Assembly (NCBI GenBank): GCA_022376515.1
Contig: WTXI01000570.1
Span: 1 to 14,629 of the forward strand
DNA length: 14,629 nucleotides
DNA from: Lactifluus volemus
Taxonomy: Eukaryota > Basidiomycota > Agaricomycetes > Russulales > Russulaceae
Direction of reading: 5' to 3'
The notes under the pieces are model-generated. The model was not told where the DNA came from. It did no database searches and saw only the letters and a program-made list of their open reading frames with translations. A program made the translations under genes and the position numbers. Positions 7,131 to 13,651 of the stretch are shown in pieces (within the stretch, counting starts at the first letter, position 1; each line of letters starts with the position of its first letter).

Positions 7131-7999
7131 ATACAACCCCCTCTCCACTGAATATTCCCCATCCCACTACTCCATCAACCCAGCCAACCCGCAATACATA
7201 GAAACATGTCCTCTACCTCTTCCCCCGCTACTTCCCTGCTATCACCAATGACCCCCTACCTCTCTCACCACCACCCGACTTCAGTGTCGACCTCGAAATC
7301 ACTGAAGGAGGAACCCTTGAACCCATCCATCGCCAAAGAATGCCAGTAGCAGCTTTCAACGCTACAGACAAACCGAACGGCAATAGGTACATCATGATGG
7401 CTTACCAGGCCGCGATCATTGGGGCCACTCGAGAGTTCCATAGACTCCCCACTCGATCGGCGATGAGAATTACCGGACACCTCCCCTACCCATTACCTGA
7501 CCATACATAGCTACCCACTTCGGTGGGCAGTAGAACACGCGATGTCCATCCTACAGGGGGCCAATATGTGGAACCTTCCCCTTCAGGAAGCACTGCAGCG
7601 ATTCGGCCACTCTGACCCACGATATAGTGTCGGGTCAACAAGAACTCCTTCACCTCCCCCACTCATGCTTCGCCCCCAACAGAATCACCGAGCTAGTACT
7701 ACGACACCTTGGTAGAACATCGCACCAATGCCAGTAAGTCCGGCGCCGTCATATCACTCAGATTTCCACCACCCCCATCCACCCCGTCGTACCACGTAAC
7801 AACACCACCCGGAACACCCCGGACCTCTCTCCTACATCCCCGACCCCCGACGACCCTATTTCATCCTCCGACGAAGCAGTGGATGTGCTCATCACTCATG
7901 ACTTCGAGATGGCCCTCGAAGAAGCTGAAAGAGAACAACGGGAGATGCTATGAACCCCTACACCTGATGGACCCCAGCCGGGTGTTAAACCAGGAGTAG
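7131..7999 (+). pseudogene. Element D ORF3, N-terminal part (decayed)
   Basis: No single frame is open here, but coding-like pieces succeed each other. An ATG at 7206 (MSSTSSPATSLLSP) lies in the same frame as the chromodomain, after stops. From about 7210 to 7510 another frame reads PDFSVDLEITEGG, NGNRYIMMAYQAAIIGATREF and LPYPLPDHT before TAG. From about 7511 the next frame reads YPLRWAVEHAMSILQGANMW and LQEALQRFGHSDPRY, then a Pro/Ser-rich run. Near 7870-7950 there is DEAVDVLITHDFEMALEEAE. I recognise no named domain. The succession suggests one former protein with several indels. Confidence 0.5.
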
Positions 8000-8824
8000 G
8001 ATGGATCGTCAACCAGATCCTCCCTGATTGGAAATTACCAACGTCCCGGATGGCAACGGAACATCCACTGCCGCTTTGTTCTCATCGACATGACGGACGA
8101 TGATGGACCATCGGTACTGGGAACTCAAGGGAAGAACTGTCCTACAAGTTGCAGACCACTTAGGGCCGCACGCGCACGATTCCCCCAACGCCCATATACC
8201 CGCAAACAACGATTCTTGTTTGCAGAAGACGAAAAACACTCACCCTTAGTCGATGCAGCCCTAGAAGAACTCGAAGACCCGACCTTGACGGCTGAGGTAA
8301 TTCGTCACCGCTTATTCATCAGCAAGATGAGGAGGACGGCACGCCACATGTCCCACCTTCGTCGCAAATTCCTAGCGTACCAGGAGGAAGCCTGGATCAC
8401 CTACGAGCTCCTAGCAAATGCGAATGCCGCCTTTCGCATCACCCACATGATCAACTCCGACATAGGCGGTGGCTTCGGCAGTGGCGCACGTCTCTCCCAT
8501 AGAGTTTGACTTGAAGGGATGGACGTCCTTGAGGATCCCTGGAGGGAGGAGCCCACACGTCGCGAAGCATTTTGCGAATGGTGTAGGCGGGAGGACCACG
8601 ATACAGGATTTTGTCATTTCCTGCGTAAGTGCCAGTTTTGTGGTCAATGTGGGCATATCGAAGACAAGTGCAATATCCCTCACCGAAACTGTCATCATGG
8701 CCTTACATGCAAGGTTCCCGTCGATCACCTTAACCTCGAAAAGACCCGCTGCCCCACGAGGACTCGTCGCCCTGCCCGACTCTGTCAAGGCTCAGAGGGG
8801 CCTTGGCGCACGACGTGTGCTTAG
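8000..8824 (+). pseudogene. Element D ORF3, C-terminal part with Cys/His array
   Basis: One frame is open from 8000 to 8821 except for a TGA at 8507-8509. It reads CRFVLIDMTDDDG, then VDAALEELEDPTLTAEVIRHR, which closely matches VDEALRQLGDPGLTAEVQRYR in element C. After the TGA come two zinc knuckles: CEWC-RRED-H-DTGF-C (CX2CX4HX4C) and, five residues later, CQFC-GQCG-H-IEDK-C. The tail NIPHRNCHHGLTC contains a P-H-x2-C also found in B and C. The last codons may already be LTR of B. Function is unknown; the knuckles suggest nucleic-acid binding. Confidence 0.72.
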
Positions 8825-9063
8825 AGTAATACGAGGAGGGCTGAGCGTGGCAACTAGCCTCAGCACGACGAGGATTACTCAAGTTCTTCCCTTGGCTTTA
8901 CTATAGAGGAGAGCGTCGCGCTGACGTATGCACTCTACTGTATTGTCAAAGAAGAGGTCAAGGGCAATCACAAGACGAGACTAAGTCTTGTATTGACAAC
9001 GGTCAGGAGGTCTGACTTGAAGGGACAGAAAGGGAAGAGGGTTCAACTAGTCTGATTGCAGAC

Positions 9064-9108
9064 GAAGTGAAGTCTGAGGAGACAAGCTACAACGGACCGG
9101 TTTATATA
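9064..9108 (-). promoter_or_regulatory. TATA box and possible self-primer of element B
   Basis: The minus strand has TATATAA at 9102-9108. At the spacing seen in element A (33 nt) the RNA would start near 9075. The plus-strand 12-mer ending there, GAAGTGAAGTCT (9064-9075), resembles the A and C primer 12-mers. The primer-binding site of B is outside the window, so this cannot be confirmed here. Confidence 0.35.
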
Positions 9109-9142
9109 CTCCTAGGGTGTGATGCTGAGTCATAGAGTCCCA

Positions 9143-9165
9143 GGCGTGTCACAGTGTGACACGCC
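9143..9165. repeat. Perfect 10-bp palindrome in U3 of element B
   Basis: GGCGTGTCAC (9143-9152) is followed by AGT and then its exact reverse complement GTGACACGCC (9156-9165). It lies about 35 bp upstream of the TATA box on the minus strand. It could be a dimeric regulator site or a hairpin; the sequence does not decide between these. Confidence 0.85.
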
Positions 9166-9223
9166 TCCTAAATAATATATCGTAGATCGAACGGAGAAAC
9201 TACGGAGATCTATGGAGATACTT

Positions 9224-9279
9224 CGGAAAGATCCAGAGATCTGTATCGTACACGGAAAGATCTGAAGATCTGTATCGTA
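9224..9279 (-). repeat. Tandem 27-bp repeat in U3 of element B
   Basis: Two 27-bp units, 9224-9250 and 9253-9279, match at 24 of 27 positions with a 29-bp period. Each starts CGGAAAGATC and ends AGATCTGTATCGTA. A weaker related stretch (ATATCGTAGATCGAACGG) lies to the left. Two ATCACGTG E-box sequences (9314-9321 and 9340-9347) follow toward the LTR end. A role as an upstream activating array is inferred. Confidence 0.8.
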
Positions 9280-9360
9280 GATTGTCTCGGAACAAGGCGA
9301 AAAGATACCCACAATCACGTGGGGCCAATACATAAGCAGATCACGTGCCAAACCGTAACA

Positions 9361-9376
9361 GTGCCTCCCTTCTCAA
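9361..9376 (-). other. Polypurine tract of element B
   Basis: Directly next to the 3' LTR the minus strand reads TTGAGAAGGGAGGCAC, then TGTTACGG of the LTR. Element C has GACGGGAGGTAA in the same place, sharing GGGAGG plus three bases. This is where plus-strand cDNA synthesis starts in LTR retrotransposons. Confidence 0.75.
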
Positions 9377-9397
9377 GGGCGCTGTGCCACCAGCGCT

Positions 9398-11998
9398 TCA
9401 GTAGCTGCGTCGACGCGTGACGAGGGAGGTCGGGCACATCCACACGGGGTTGTGGACGCCTTCAGGTTCCGCGAAGTCGTGGTCACTAGGGCAGAAGCAG
9501 TCGGTGGCCATGCACAAGAAGTGCGGCCACGGGCAATGGCACGAGAGATGGCCGCCTGCGCAGTACAAGCAGCGGCTATCGTTGGGGCACAAGTCGGCGG
9601 GATGGTCGGGCTGCACGGTATTGCAGCGGTGACAGTACGGGTAGACGGGAGGCGGAGGCGCGTAAGTCGGGATCCAGGTGGCAGCTAGAGGGGTGGAGAA
9701 CTGCTGAGGGAAATACCACGCGCCATGTGCAGGAGGCGCGTATTCGGTGGCACAAACGCCGTGCCAAACGCCCGCGTGTTCCTGTCGGAGTCCACGAGCG
9801 CCACCACCTGCAGGAGCCTTGCCCTTCGCGGCGGAGGTGTCGGGCTCCATGCTGGGATAAAGGGGGTATTGAGGGGGTTTGGCAACATACCCTCGTGTGG
9901 GTCGGGGGTGAACGGCGTCCAATGTAACTGACGCATGTGGGTAGGTGGGCGAGGGGTGGCCGGAGTAGGAGTTCGGACGTGATAGCTGGGACTCCGCACT
10001 GGTGGCGGAGGCGGAGACGGACTGGTCAGATCGATGACCGTCGCTGTTGGAGGCGGGGGTGTTGACCCGCGTGAAGGGCCACTCGGAGGCGTCGAACGGC
10101 TCGGAGCGCGAGGAGGGTGACGGAACGGGAGAGACTTCTTGGCCCGCTGCCTCGAGTAGTGGGGCCGACTGGGTCCTCCACTCGTTGACACGGTAGAAGG
10201 TGTCGAGCGCGAGGAAAGGGGGCTCTTCCTCCGAATTGGGAGGCGCGATGGGCAAGGGGTAGTCGTCGTCGTCGGGCTCGGGGGACCACTCGCCGTAAGT
10301 GGAAGGTCGAGTGGGCTGAGGGGCCCAGAGTATAGGTACGGGTGCGAGGGGCCTGGTGGACGGATCTGGTACTGGGAGGGGTGACGGTGAGGTGGCATCT
10401 TTGTCGTCGATGTCGAGTCGTTCAGGTTGAAAGTCTTCGGGGAGGAGGCCAGCAAGGACGATGGCAGCGTAGACGTCGTCGGGTATGTCAAGGGAGGCAG
10501 TGTTGAGATCGAGGATGAAGTCTCTGACAGGGGAGAAGTCCATAGAAGAGGGAGATGATGATGGTAGCGGTTCACGAGGGGGGTTTATATCCCCCTCGAT
10601 TTCTAGAGTTCTCACGGCTTCGGGGTTTGCCTCGTGGAATTCTTGGATTAACTCCGGGGAATTGACGTTCTCGACCGGCTCCCACGTGTTGTGTGCTGCA
10701 GAATATCCCTTCCACTTTAGGAGATATTGCAGTTTCCTGTACCGCCTTCTTGATCCGAGGATCTCTTCAACTTCGTATTCCTGATGATCGTCGACCAGAT
10801 CTGGGGGTGGCTCGGTGTGATTTCGGCCATGCTCGGCTGTTTCCGAATAGGGGGTCAGAAGAGACGCATGGAAGACGTTGTGGATCTTCCATTGGGGTGG
10901 TAAGTCCAACTTGTACACATAGGGCGAGACCACCTTGATGACGCGGAAAGGTCCGAAGCGCTTTGGTCGAAGCTTCTTTGTCGGATATGGTAGGTTTAAG
11001 TTTGTCCCCTCGAGTAGAACCATTTGTCCCTCGGTGAAAGGTCGGAAGTGGCGCTGTCCTTTCTTTCGCTCGTGGTATTTCCTTGTCGTTTCTTGTGCCT
11101 GTCGAATGGCCTTTTGCGCTCGTTCCCGTAGTCCGCGGAGGTAGGTGGATCGTTCTTCTAACGCCGGGAGTGCTGACTCAGTCATCTGCTGTTCCTGCGC
11201 CTGTGGGGTAAAACCAATGAGTAATTCAAAGGGGGTTTTTCCGGTGGTAGAACTGGGCCAGGAGTTATGTACAAATTGGGCGAGTGGAAGCCATCGTGCC
11301 CAGTCATTTTGCTGGAAGTTGCTGTAGACTCGGAGGTATTGTTCCAGCCATTGGTTCGTCCTCTCTGATTGGCCGTCTGTCTGGGGGTGGTACGCCGTAC
11401 TGATGTTTTGGTTTATTTTGAGTCGTTTACAAAGGTCTGCTGTCCACTTTGAGGTGAACCTCGTATCTCGGTCTGATATGACGGTCTTGGGAATCCCATA
11501 GTGAGGGAAGACGTGCTGGGCGTAGAGTGCGGCCACTCCTTCAGAGTCGATTTTCTGCGTACAAGGGAGGAAGACCGCCGCCTTTGTACAGTCATGGTTG
11601 GTAATTGTCAGAATGGAGTCGTAGCCTTGCAAGGGTGGGAGATCCACAATGAGGTCAAGTGCGATAGTTTCAAATGGTAGCGCGTTTGGTTTAACCGTGA
11701 TTGGGTAGATTGGAACCTTGGGCCGGACTGTGTTGCTCTTTGTTGTTTGACAGGTGGCGCAACCTTTGACGTATTGCCGAACAAAGGTTTTCATGTCAGG
11801 CCACCAATAGCCTTGTTCTACCACATGTAAGGTTTTTGAAATTCCGGGGTGTCCCGCAGTAACGTGATCGTGGTGCGCGGCAATCACCTCCCTCCTCAGG
11901 GCGTTGTCTGCCACGACAACGATCTTTCCAGCACGGGTCCACAGGCCATGGGGCCCCCGTTCAAGGCAGAAAGGGGCGGACCAGCCCGCAATGTCAGT
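9398..11998 (-). CDS. pol: Element B integrase-chromodomain fused to Cys-rich ORF3
   Basis: One uninterrupted frame reaches the LTR of C at its upstream end. Counting residues from a GTG at 11914, the order is: integrase zinc-binding domain (His near 14-22, C52-x2-C55), catalytic core with D87, D148 and E184 (35 residues between the last two), GPY/F (KRFGPFRVIKVVSPYVYKL), and chromodomain at about 390-445 (EVEEILGSRRRYRKL, YLLKWKGYSAAHNTWEPVE). After it the protein continues for nearly 400 residues: an acidic and Pro/Ser-rich part, then YCHRC-NTVQPD-H-PADL-C and CLYC-AGG-H-LSCH-C, PWPHFLC and CFC. It ends 37 bp before the LTR. The integrase is catalytically complete. The C-terminal extension is unusual, and its knuckles suggest nucleic-acid binding. 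Confidence 0.9.
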   Translation of the reverse strand, partial: TDIAGWSAPFCLERGPHGLWTRAGKIVVVADNALRREVIAAHHDHVTAGHPGISKTLHVVEQGYWWPDMKTFVRQYVKGCATCQTTKSNTVRPKVPIYPITVKPNALPFETIALDLIVDLPPLQGYDSILTITNHDCTKAAVFLPCTQKIDSEGVAALYAQHVFPHYGIPKTVISDRDTRFTSKWTADLCKRLKINQNISTAYHPQTDGQSERTNQWLEQYLRVYSNFQQNDWARWLPLAQFVHNSWPSSTTGKTPFELLIGFTPQAQEQQMTESALPALEERSTYLRGLRERAQKAIRQAQETTRKYHERKKGQRHFRPFTEGQMVLLEGTNLNLPYPTKKLRPKRFGPFRVIKVVSPYVYKLDLPPQWKIHNVFHASLLTPYSETAEHGRNHTEPPPDLVDDHQEYEVEEILGSRRRYRKLQYLLKWKGYSAAHNTWEPVENVNSPELIQEFHEANPEAVRTLEIEGDINPPREPLPSSSPSSMDFSPVRDFILDLNTASLDIPDDVYAAIVLAGLLPEDFQPERLDIDDKDATSPSPLPVPDPSTRPLAPVPILWAPQPTRPSTYGEWSPEPDDDDYPLPIAPPNSEEEPPFLALDTFYRVNEWRTQSAPLLEAAGQEVSPVPSPSSRSEPFDASEWPFTRVNTPASNSDGHRSDQSVSASATSAESQLSRPNSYSGHPSPTYPHASVTLDAVHPRPTRGYVAKPPQYPLYPSMEPDTSAAKGKAPAGGGARGLRQEHAGVWHGVCATEYAPPAHGAWYFPQQFSTPLAATWIPTYAPPPPVYPYCHRCNTVQPDHPADLCPNDSRCLYCAGGHLSCHCPWPHFLCMATDCFCPSDHDFAEPEGVHNPVWMCPTSLVTRRRSY

Positions 11999-12173
11999 GT
12001 GTTAGGGACTAGCTGTTCCTAGTTCCTAAGATAGGATCAAGTGTTTCAGGAGGGACCAACAAAGACACGAGTCTGAGTTGGGTCTAGCTAAGTTATAGCA
12101 CTTAGAGGGCTTCAAGAGAGGAAAGGGATCATGAGGGGATTTATGAGGAGGTTCAAGAGGCTAGTATTGGAGA

Positions 12174-12220
12174 GAAGTCCAAGCTGAAGAGCAAGGACAC
12201 AAGACAAGACGTCTTATATA
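12174..12220 (-). promoter_or_regulatory. TATA box and possible self-primer of element C
   Basis: The minus strand has TATATAAG at 12213-12220. The plus-strand 12-mer GAAGTCCAAGCT (12174-12185) ends 35 nt from the first T of the TATA box, nearly the spacing in A. It matches A's AAAGCCGAAGCT at 9 of 12 positions, so the RNA of both would begin with AGCTT. The primer-binding site of C is outside the window. Confidence 0.45.
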
Positions 12221-12241
12221 CTGTACAGGGCAAAGGGCGAG

Positions 12242-12331
12242 TGACATCAGTAATGATGTCATGAGCCTGGGTCTAACTACGACGTCATCGAAGTTCTAGG
12301 CTAATGATGTCATAAGGGTCACTATGAGTCA
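12242..12331 (-). promoter_or_regulatory. Cluster of bZIP-like sites in U3 of element C
   Basis: TGACATCA (12242-12249), TGATGTCA (12254-12261), CGACGTCA (12280-12287) and TGATGTCA (12305-12312) are variants of the ATF/CREB site. A TGAGTCA (12325-12331) matches the AP-1/Gcn4 site. All lie within 90 bp upstream of the TATA box. The 12-mer TAATGATGTCAT occurs twice exactly (12251-12262 and 12302-12313). Regulation by a bZIP factor is inferred. Confidence 0.6.
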
Positions 12332-12445
12332 AGAACACGCTGTTCTGTGTCGTACAAGGTGAGGCTCTGTCCGTAAGCGAGAATGTAGACGGAAATGAAA
12401 AACATGAGGCAACAGGGAGGCAGAGGTCTAGACGAATCCATAACA

Positions 12446-12460
12446 TTACCTCCCGTCTTA
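12446..12460 (-). other. Polypurine tract of element C
   Basis: The minus strand reads TAAGACGGGAGGTAA and is followed at once by the LTR terminus TGTTATGG. The GGGAGG core three bases from the LTR is the same as in element B. Confidence 0.72.
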
Positions 12461-12481
12461 GGTGATTGTCCCACCAATCAC

Positions 12482-13621
12482 TCAACTCTCCCAGAAGGAG
12501 GGGTCCAGGTTGTGGACGTCGTCGTCGTAGTCATCGCTGTACCAGTTCTGCTCGGCTTCGTAGTCTGCTTTCGCATCCTTGGCCCAAGCGGCGGGGCAGC
12601 GGTGACTCTTGTAATTTTCATGCCCTGTCCCAATGAGGCATTCCCCGCCTTTGCGCGGACAGTTGACATGAGGGGTCCAGCAGCGGGCGCCGACGTGCCC
12701 AAGTTTGCGACAGAGGTTGCAGCGGGTGTTAGGCGGCTGCCATTCCCTGGCCTTCTTTTTGCCCTTCATGTCGCGCGCACTGGTGTACGGTTTCTTGGTG
12801 GTGCGCTTGGGGCGTTCTTCCTCGCTGCTGCCTGCTCCGCCTCTCATGCGCGTTCCTCCCTCCTGTTGTCTGGTCTCTTCATTGGGAAGAGGGCGAGGAG
12901 GTGGCGGCGGGGCACCTGGGATGACGACAGGCGGTGGGGAGTTGAAATGACGAGGCGGCGGTCCTCGTATGTCTGTCCTATCGCTGAGGATGAAGGGGAG
13001 GAGTCTGGTGGTCGTCCCAGTGGTCCCAAGACGCCGGATGCTGTCTTCGTGCTTCTTGCGGAGGGTGCTGAGATTCTGCCCCAGCCTCCTTCCTTCCAGC
13101 TTCAATCGTTCCTTCTCTTCCACCGTCCACCTGTAGCGCTGCACTTCTGCTGTCAGCCCCGGATCCCCTAGCTGCCTGAGTGCCTCATCAACAGTGCGGC
13201 GGAAGACGTGGGTAGGGTGGAATAGGACGAGGTCGTCACGACCTGTCTGCTTGTCCGGGTGACTGCGGGCATTGAGGGGGGCCTCGAACGGCCCTTCTCC
13301 GGTCTTAGTGTATCCGGTGATGTAGGAGTCGTCCCTCATGGCGAACTTGACGAATTCCATTTCTATGAATCCCCCCGACTCCTCGTCTTTTATCGTGAAG
13401 GAGTAGTCGTGGGGGTCGTCTTCTTCGTAGTGGTGGAACCCGGCGGGGGTAGGGATGGTTCTTTCCGGTATGGGGGTCATGACTCTGGCTCGAGGAGGGG
13501 TAGGGAGACGCGGTATTTCTTGGATGTCATCGTCGTCATCCACCGCAGTCTCGGAGGGTGTGGCTGGTACGTAGCGAGGAGAGGAGGGGGCTTCGGATAT
13601 TGGGGAGGTATCTCTACCCAT
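12482..13621 (-). CDS. Element C ORF3, post-chromodomain zinc-knuckle protein
   Basis: Intact frame of 379 residues, starting at an ATG 30 nt after the pol stop and in the same frame as pol. It has an acidic, Pro-rich N-terminus (DDDDD near 28-32), a central region (residues 82-160) ending in VDEALRQLGDPGLTAEVQRYR, a charged helical stretch to about 195 (possible coiled coil), a Pro-rich and basic linker, and a Cys/His array at 301-342: CNLC-RKLG-H-VGAR-C, WTPHVNC, then C328 and HRC. The tail is acidic. The central motif is shared with element D and the array with B and D. It ends 37 bp before the LTR, so it is part of the element. Function is unknown; nucleic-acid binding is likely. Confidence 0.82.
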   Translation of the reverse strand: MGRDTSPISEAPSSPRYVPATPSETAVDDDDDIQEIPRLPTPPRARVMTPIPERTIPTPAGFHHYEEDDPHDYSFTIKDEESGGFIEMEFVKFAMRDDSYITGYTKTGEGPFEAPLNARSHPDKQTGRDDLVLFHPTHVFRRTVDEALRQLGDPGLTAEVQRYRWTVEEKERLKLEGRRLGQNLSTLRKKHEDSIRRLGTTGTTTRLLPFILSDRTDIRGPPPRHFNSPPPVVIPGAPPPPPRPLPNEETRQQEGGTRMRGGAGSSEEERPKRTTKKPYTSARDMKGKKKAREWQPPNTRCNLCRKLGHVGARCWTPHVNCPRKGGECLIGTGHENYKSHRCPAAWAKDAKADYEAEQNWYSDDYDDDVHNLDPSFWES

Positions 13622-13651
13622 CAGGAGGTCTTGGATGACCTGGACGTCGAC

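Larger units (their letters stand above)
6785..8815 (+). mobile_element. Element D: older Ty3/Gypsy chromovirus fragment
   Basis: Plus-strand remnant lying between the 5' LTR of A and the 3' LTR of B, both of which interrupt it. It begins in the middle of the integrase GPY/F domain and continues through the chromodomain and a decayed ORF3 ending in a Cys/His array. Its 5' part should lie left of element A and its 3' LTR right of element B, both outside the window. It has in-frame stops and frame changes in ORF3, which is consistent with it being the oldest layer. Confidence 0.85.
8816..9360 (-). repeat. 3' LTR of element B
   Basis: The right boundary is well supported: CCGTAACA at 9353-9360 is the same terminus as in A and lies next to a polypurine tract. 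The left boundary is uncertain; TGTGC at 8816 is the best TG start near where the D frame loses sense, giving about 545 bp and only TGT...ACA as inverted ends. Within it are a TATA box (9102-9108, minus strand TATATAA), a perfect palindrome, a tandem repeat and two E-boxes in U3. The stretch from 8825 to 9397 holds no gene. Confidence 0.78.
8816..11999 (-). mobile_element. Element B: Ty3/Gypsy chromovirus, 3' half
   Basis: Minus-strand element with its 3' LTR on the left (about 8816-9360), a polypurine tract and a long frame from integrase to a Cys-rich end. At 11999/12000 it is cut by the 3' LTR of element C, in the integrase N-terminal region. The missing RT and Gag should continue to the right of C, beyond the window. 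It is inserted into ORF3 of element D, so it is younger than D and older than C. The coding part present is uninterrupted, unlike A and D. Confidence 0.87.
12000..12445 (-). repeat. 3' LTR of element C
   Basis: The segment runs from TGTTAGGG (12000-12007) to CCATAACA (12438-12445); the inverted ends match in 7 of 8 positions. On the left it joins element B's open integrase frame; on the right it joins the polypurine tract of C. The minus strand has a TATA box (TATATAAG, 12213-12220). U3 upstream carries several bZIP-like sites. Length is 446 bp. The stretch from 11999 to 12481 holds no gene. Confidence 0.88.

Noticed and set aside
8469..8906. Plus-strand frame of 145 codons over the D Cys/His region
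   Set aside because: It is the neighbouring frame; the Cys/His array with spacing conserved in B and C lies in the frame 8510-8824, and this one runs into the B LTR.
9143..9165. Hairpin as a transcription terminator
   Set aside because: It lies in U3 upstream of the promoter on the element strand, with no T-run, and the genome appears eukaryotic.
9224..9279. Possible CRISPR-like repeat
   Set aside because: Only two units with a 2-bp gap, inside an LTR of a eukaryotic element; there are no spacers.
9685..10575. Minus-strand Pro/Ser-rich frame of 296 codons inside element B
   Set aside because: It overlaps the long Pol-ORF3 fusion in another frame and has only low-complexity sequence, typical of a shifted reading of a GC-rich Pro/Ser linker.
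12395..13171. Plus-strand open frame of 258 codons over ORF3 of element C
   Set aside because: Antisense shadow of ORF3, which has conserved motifs shared with D and B; the plus frame also starts inside the LTR.
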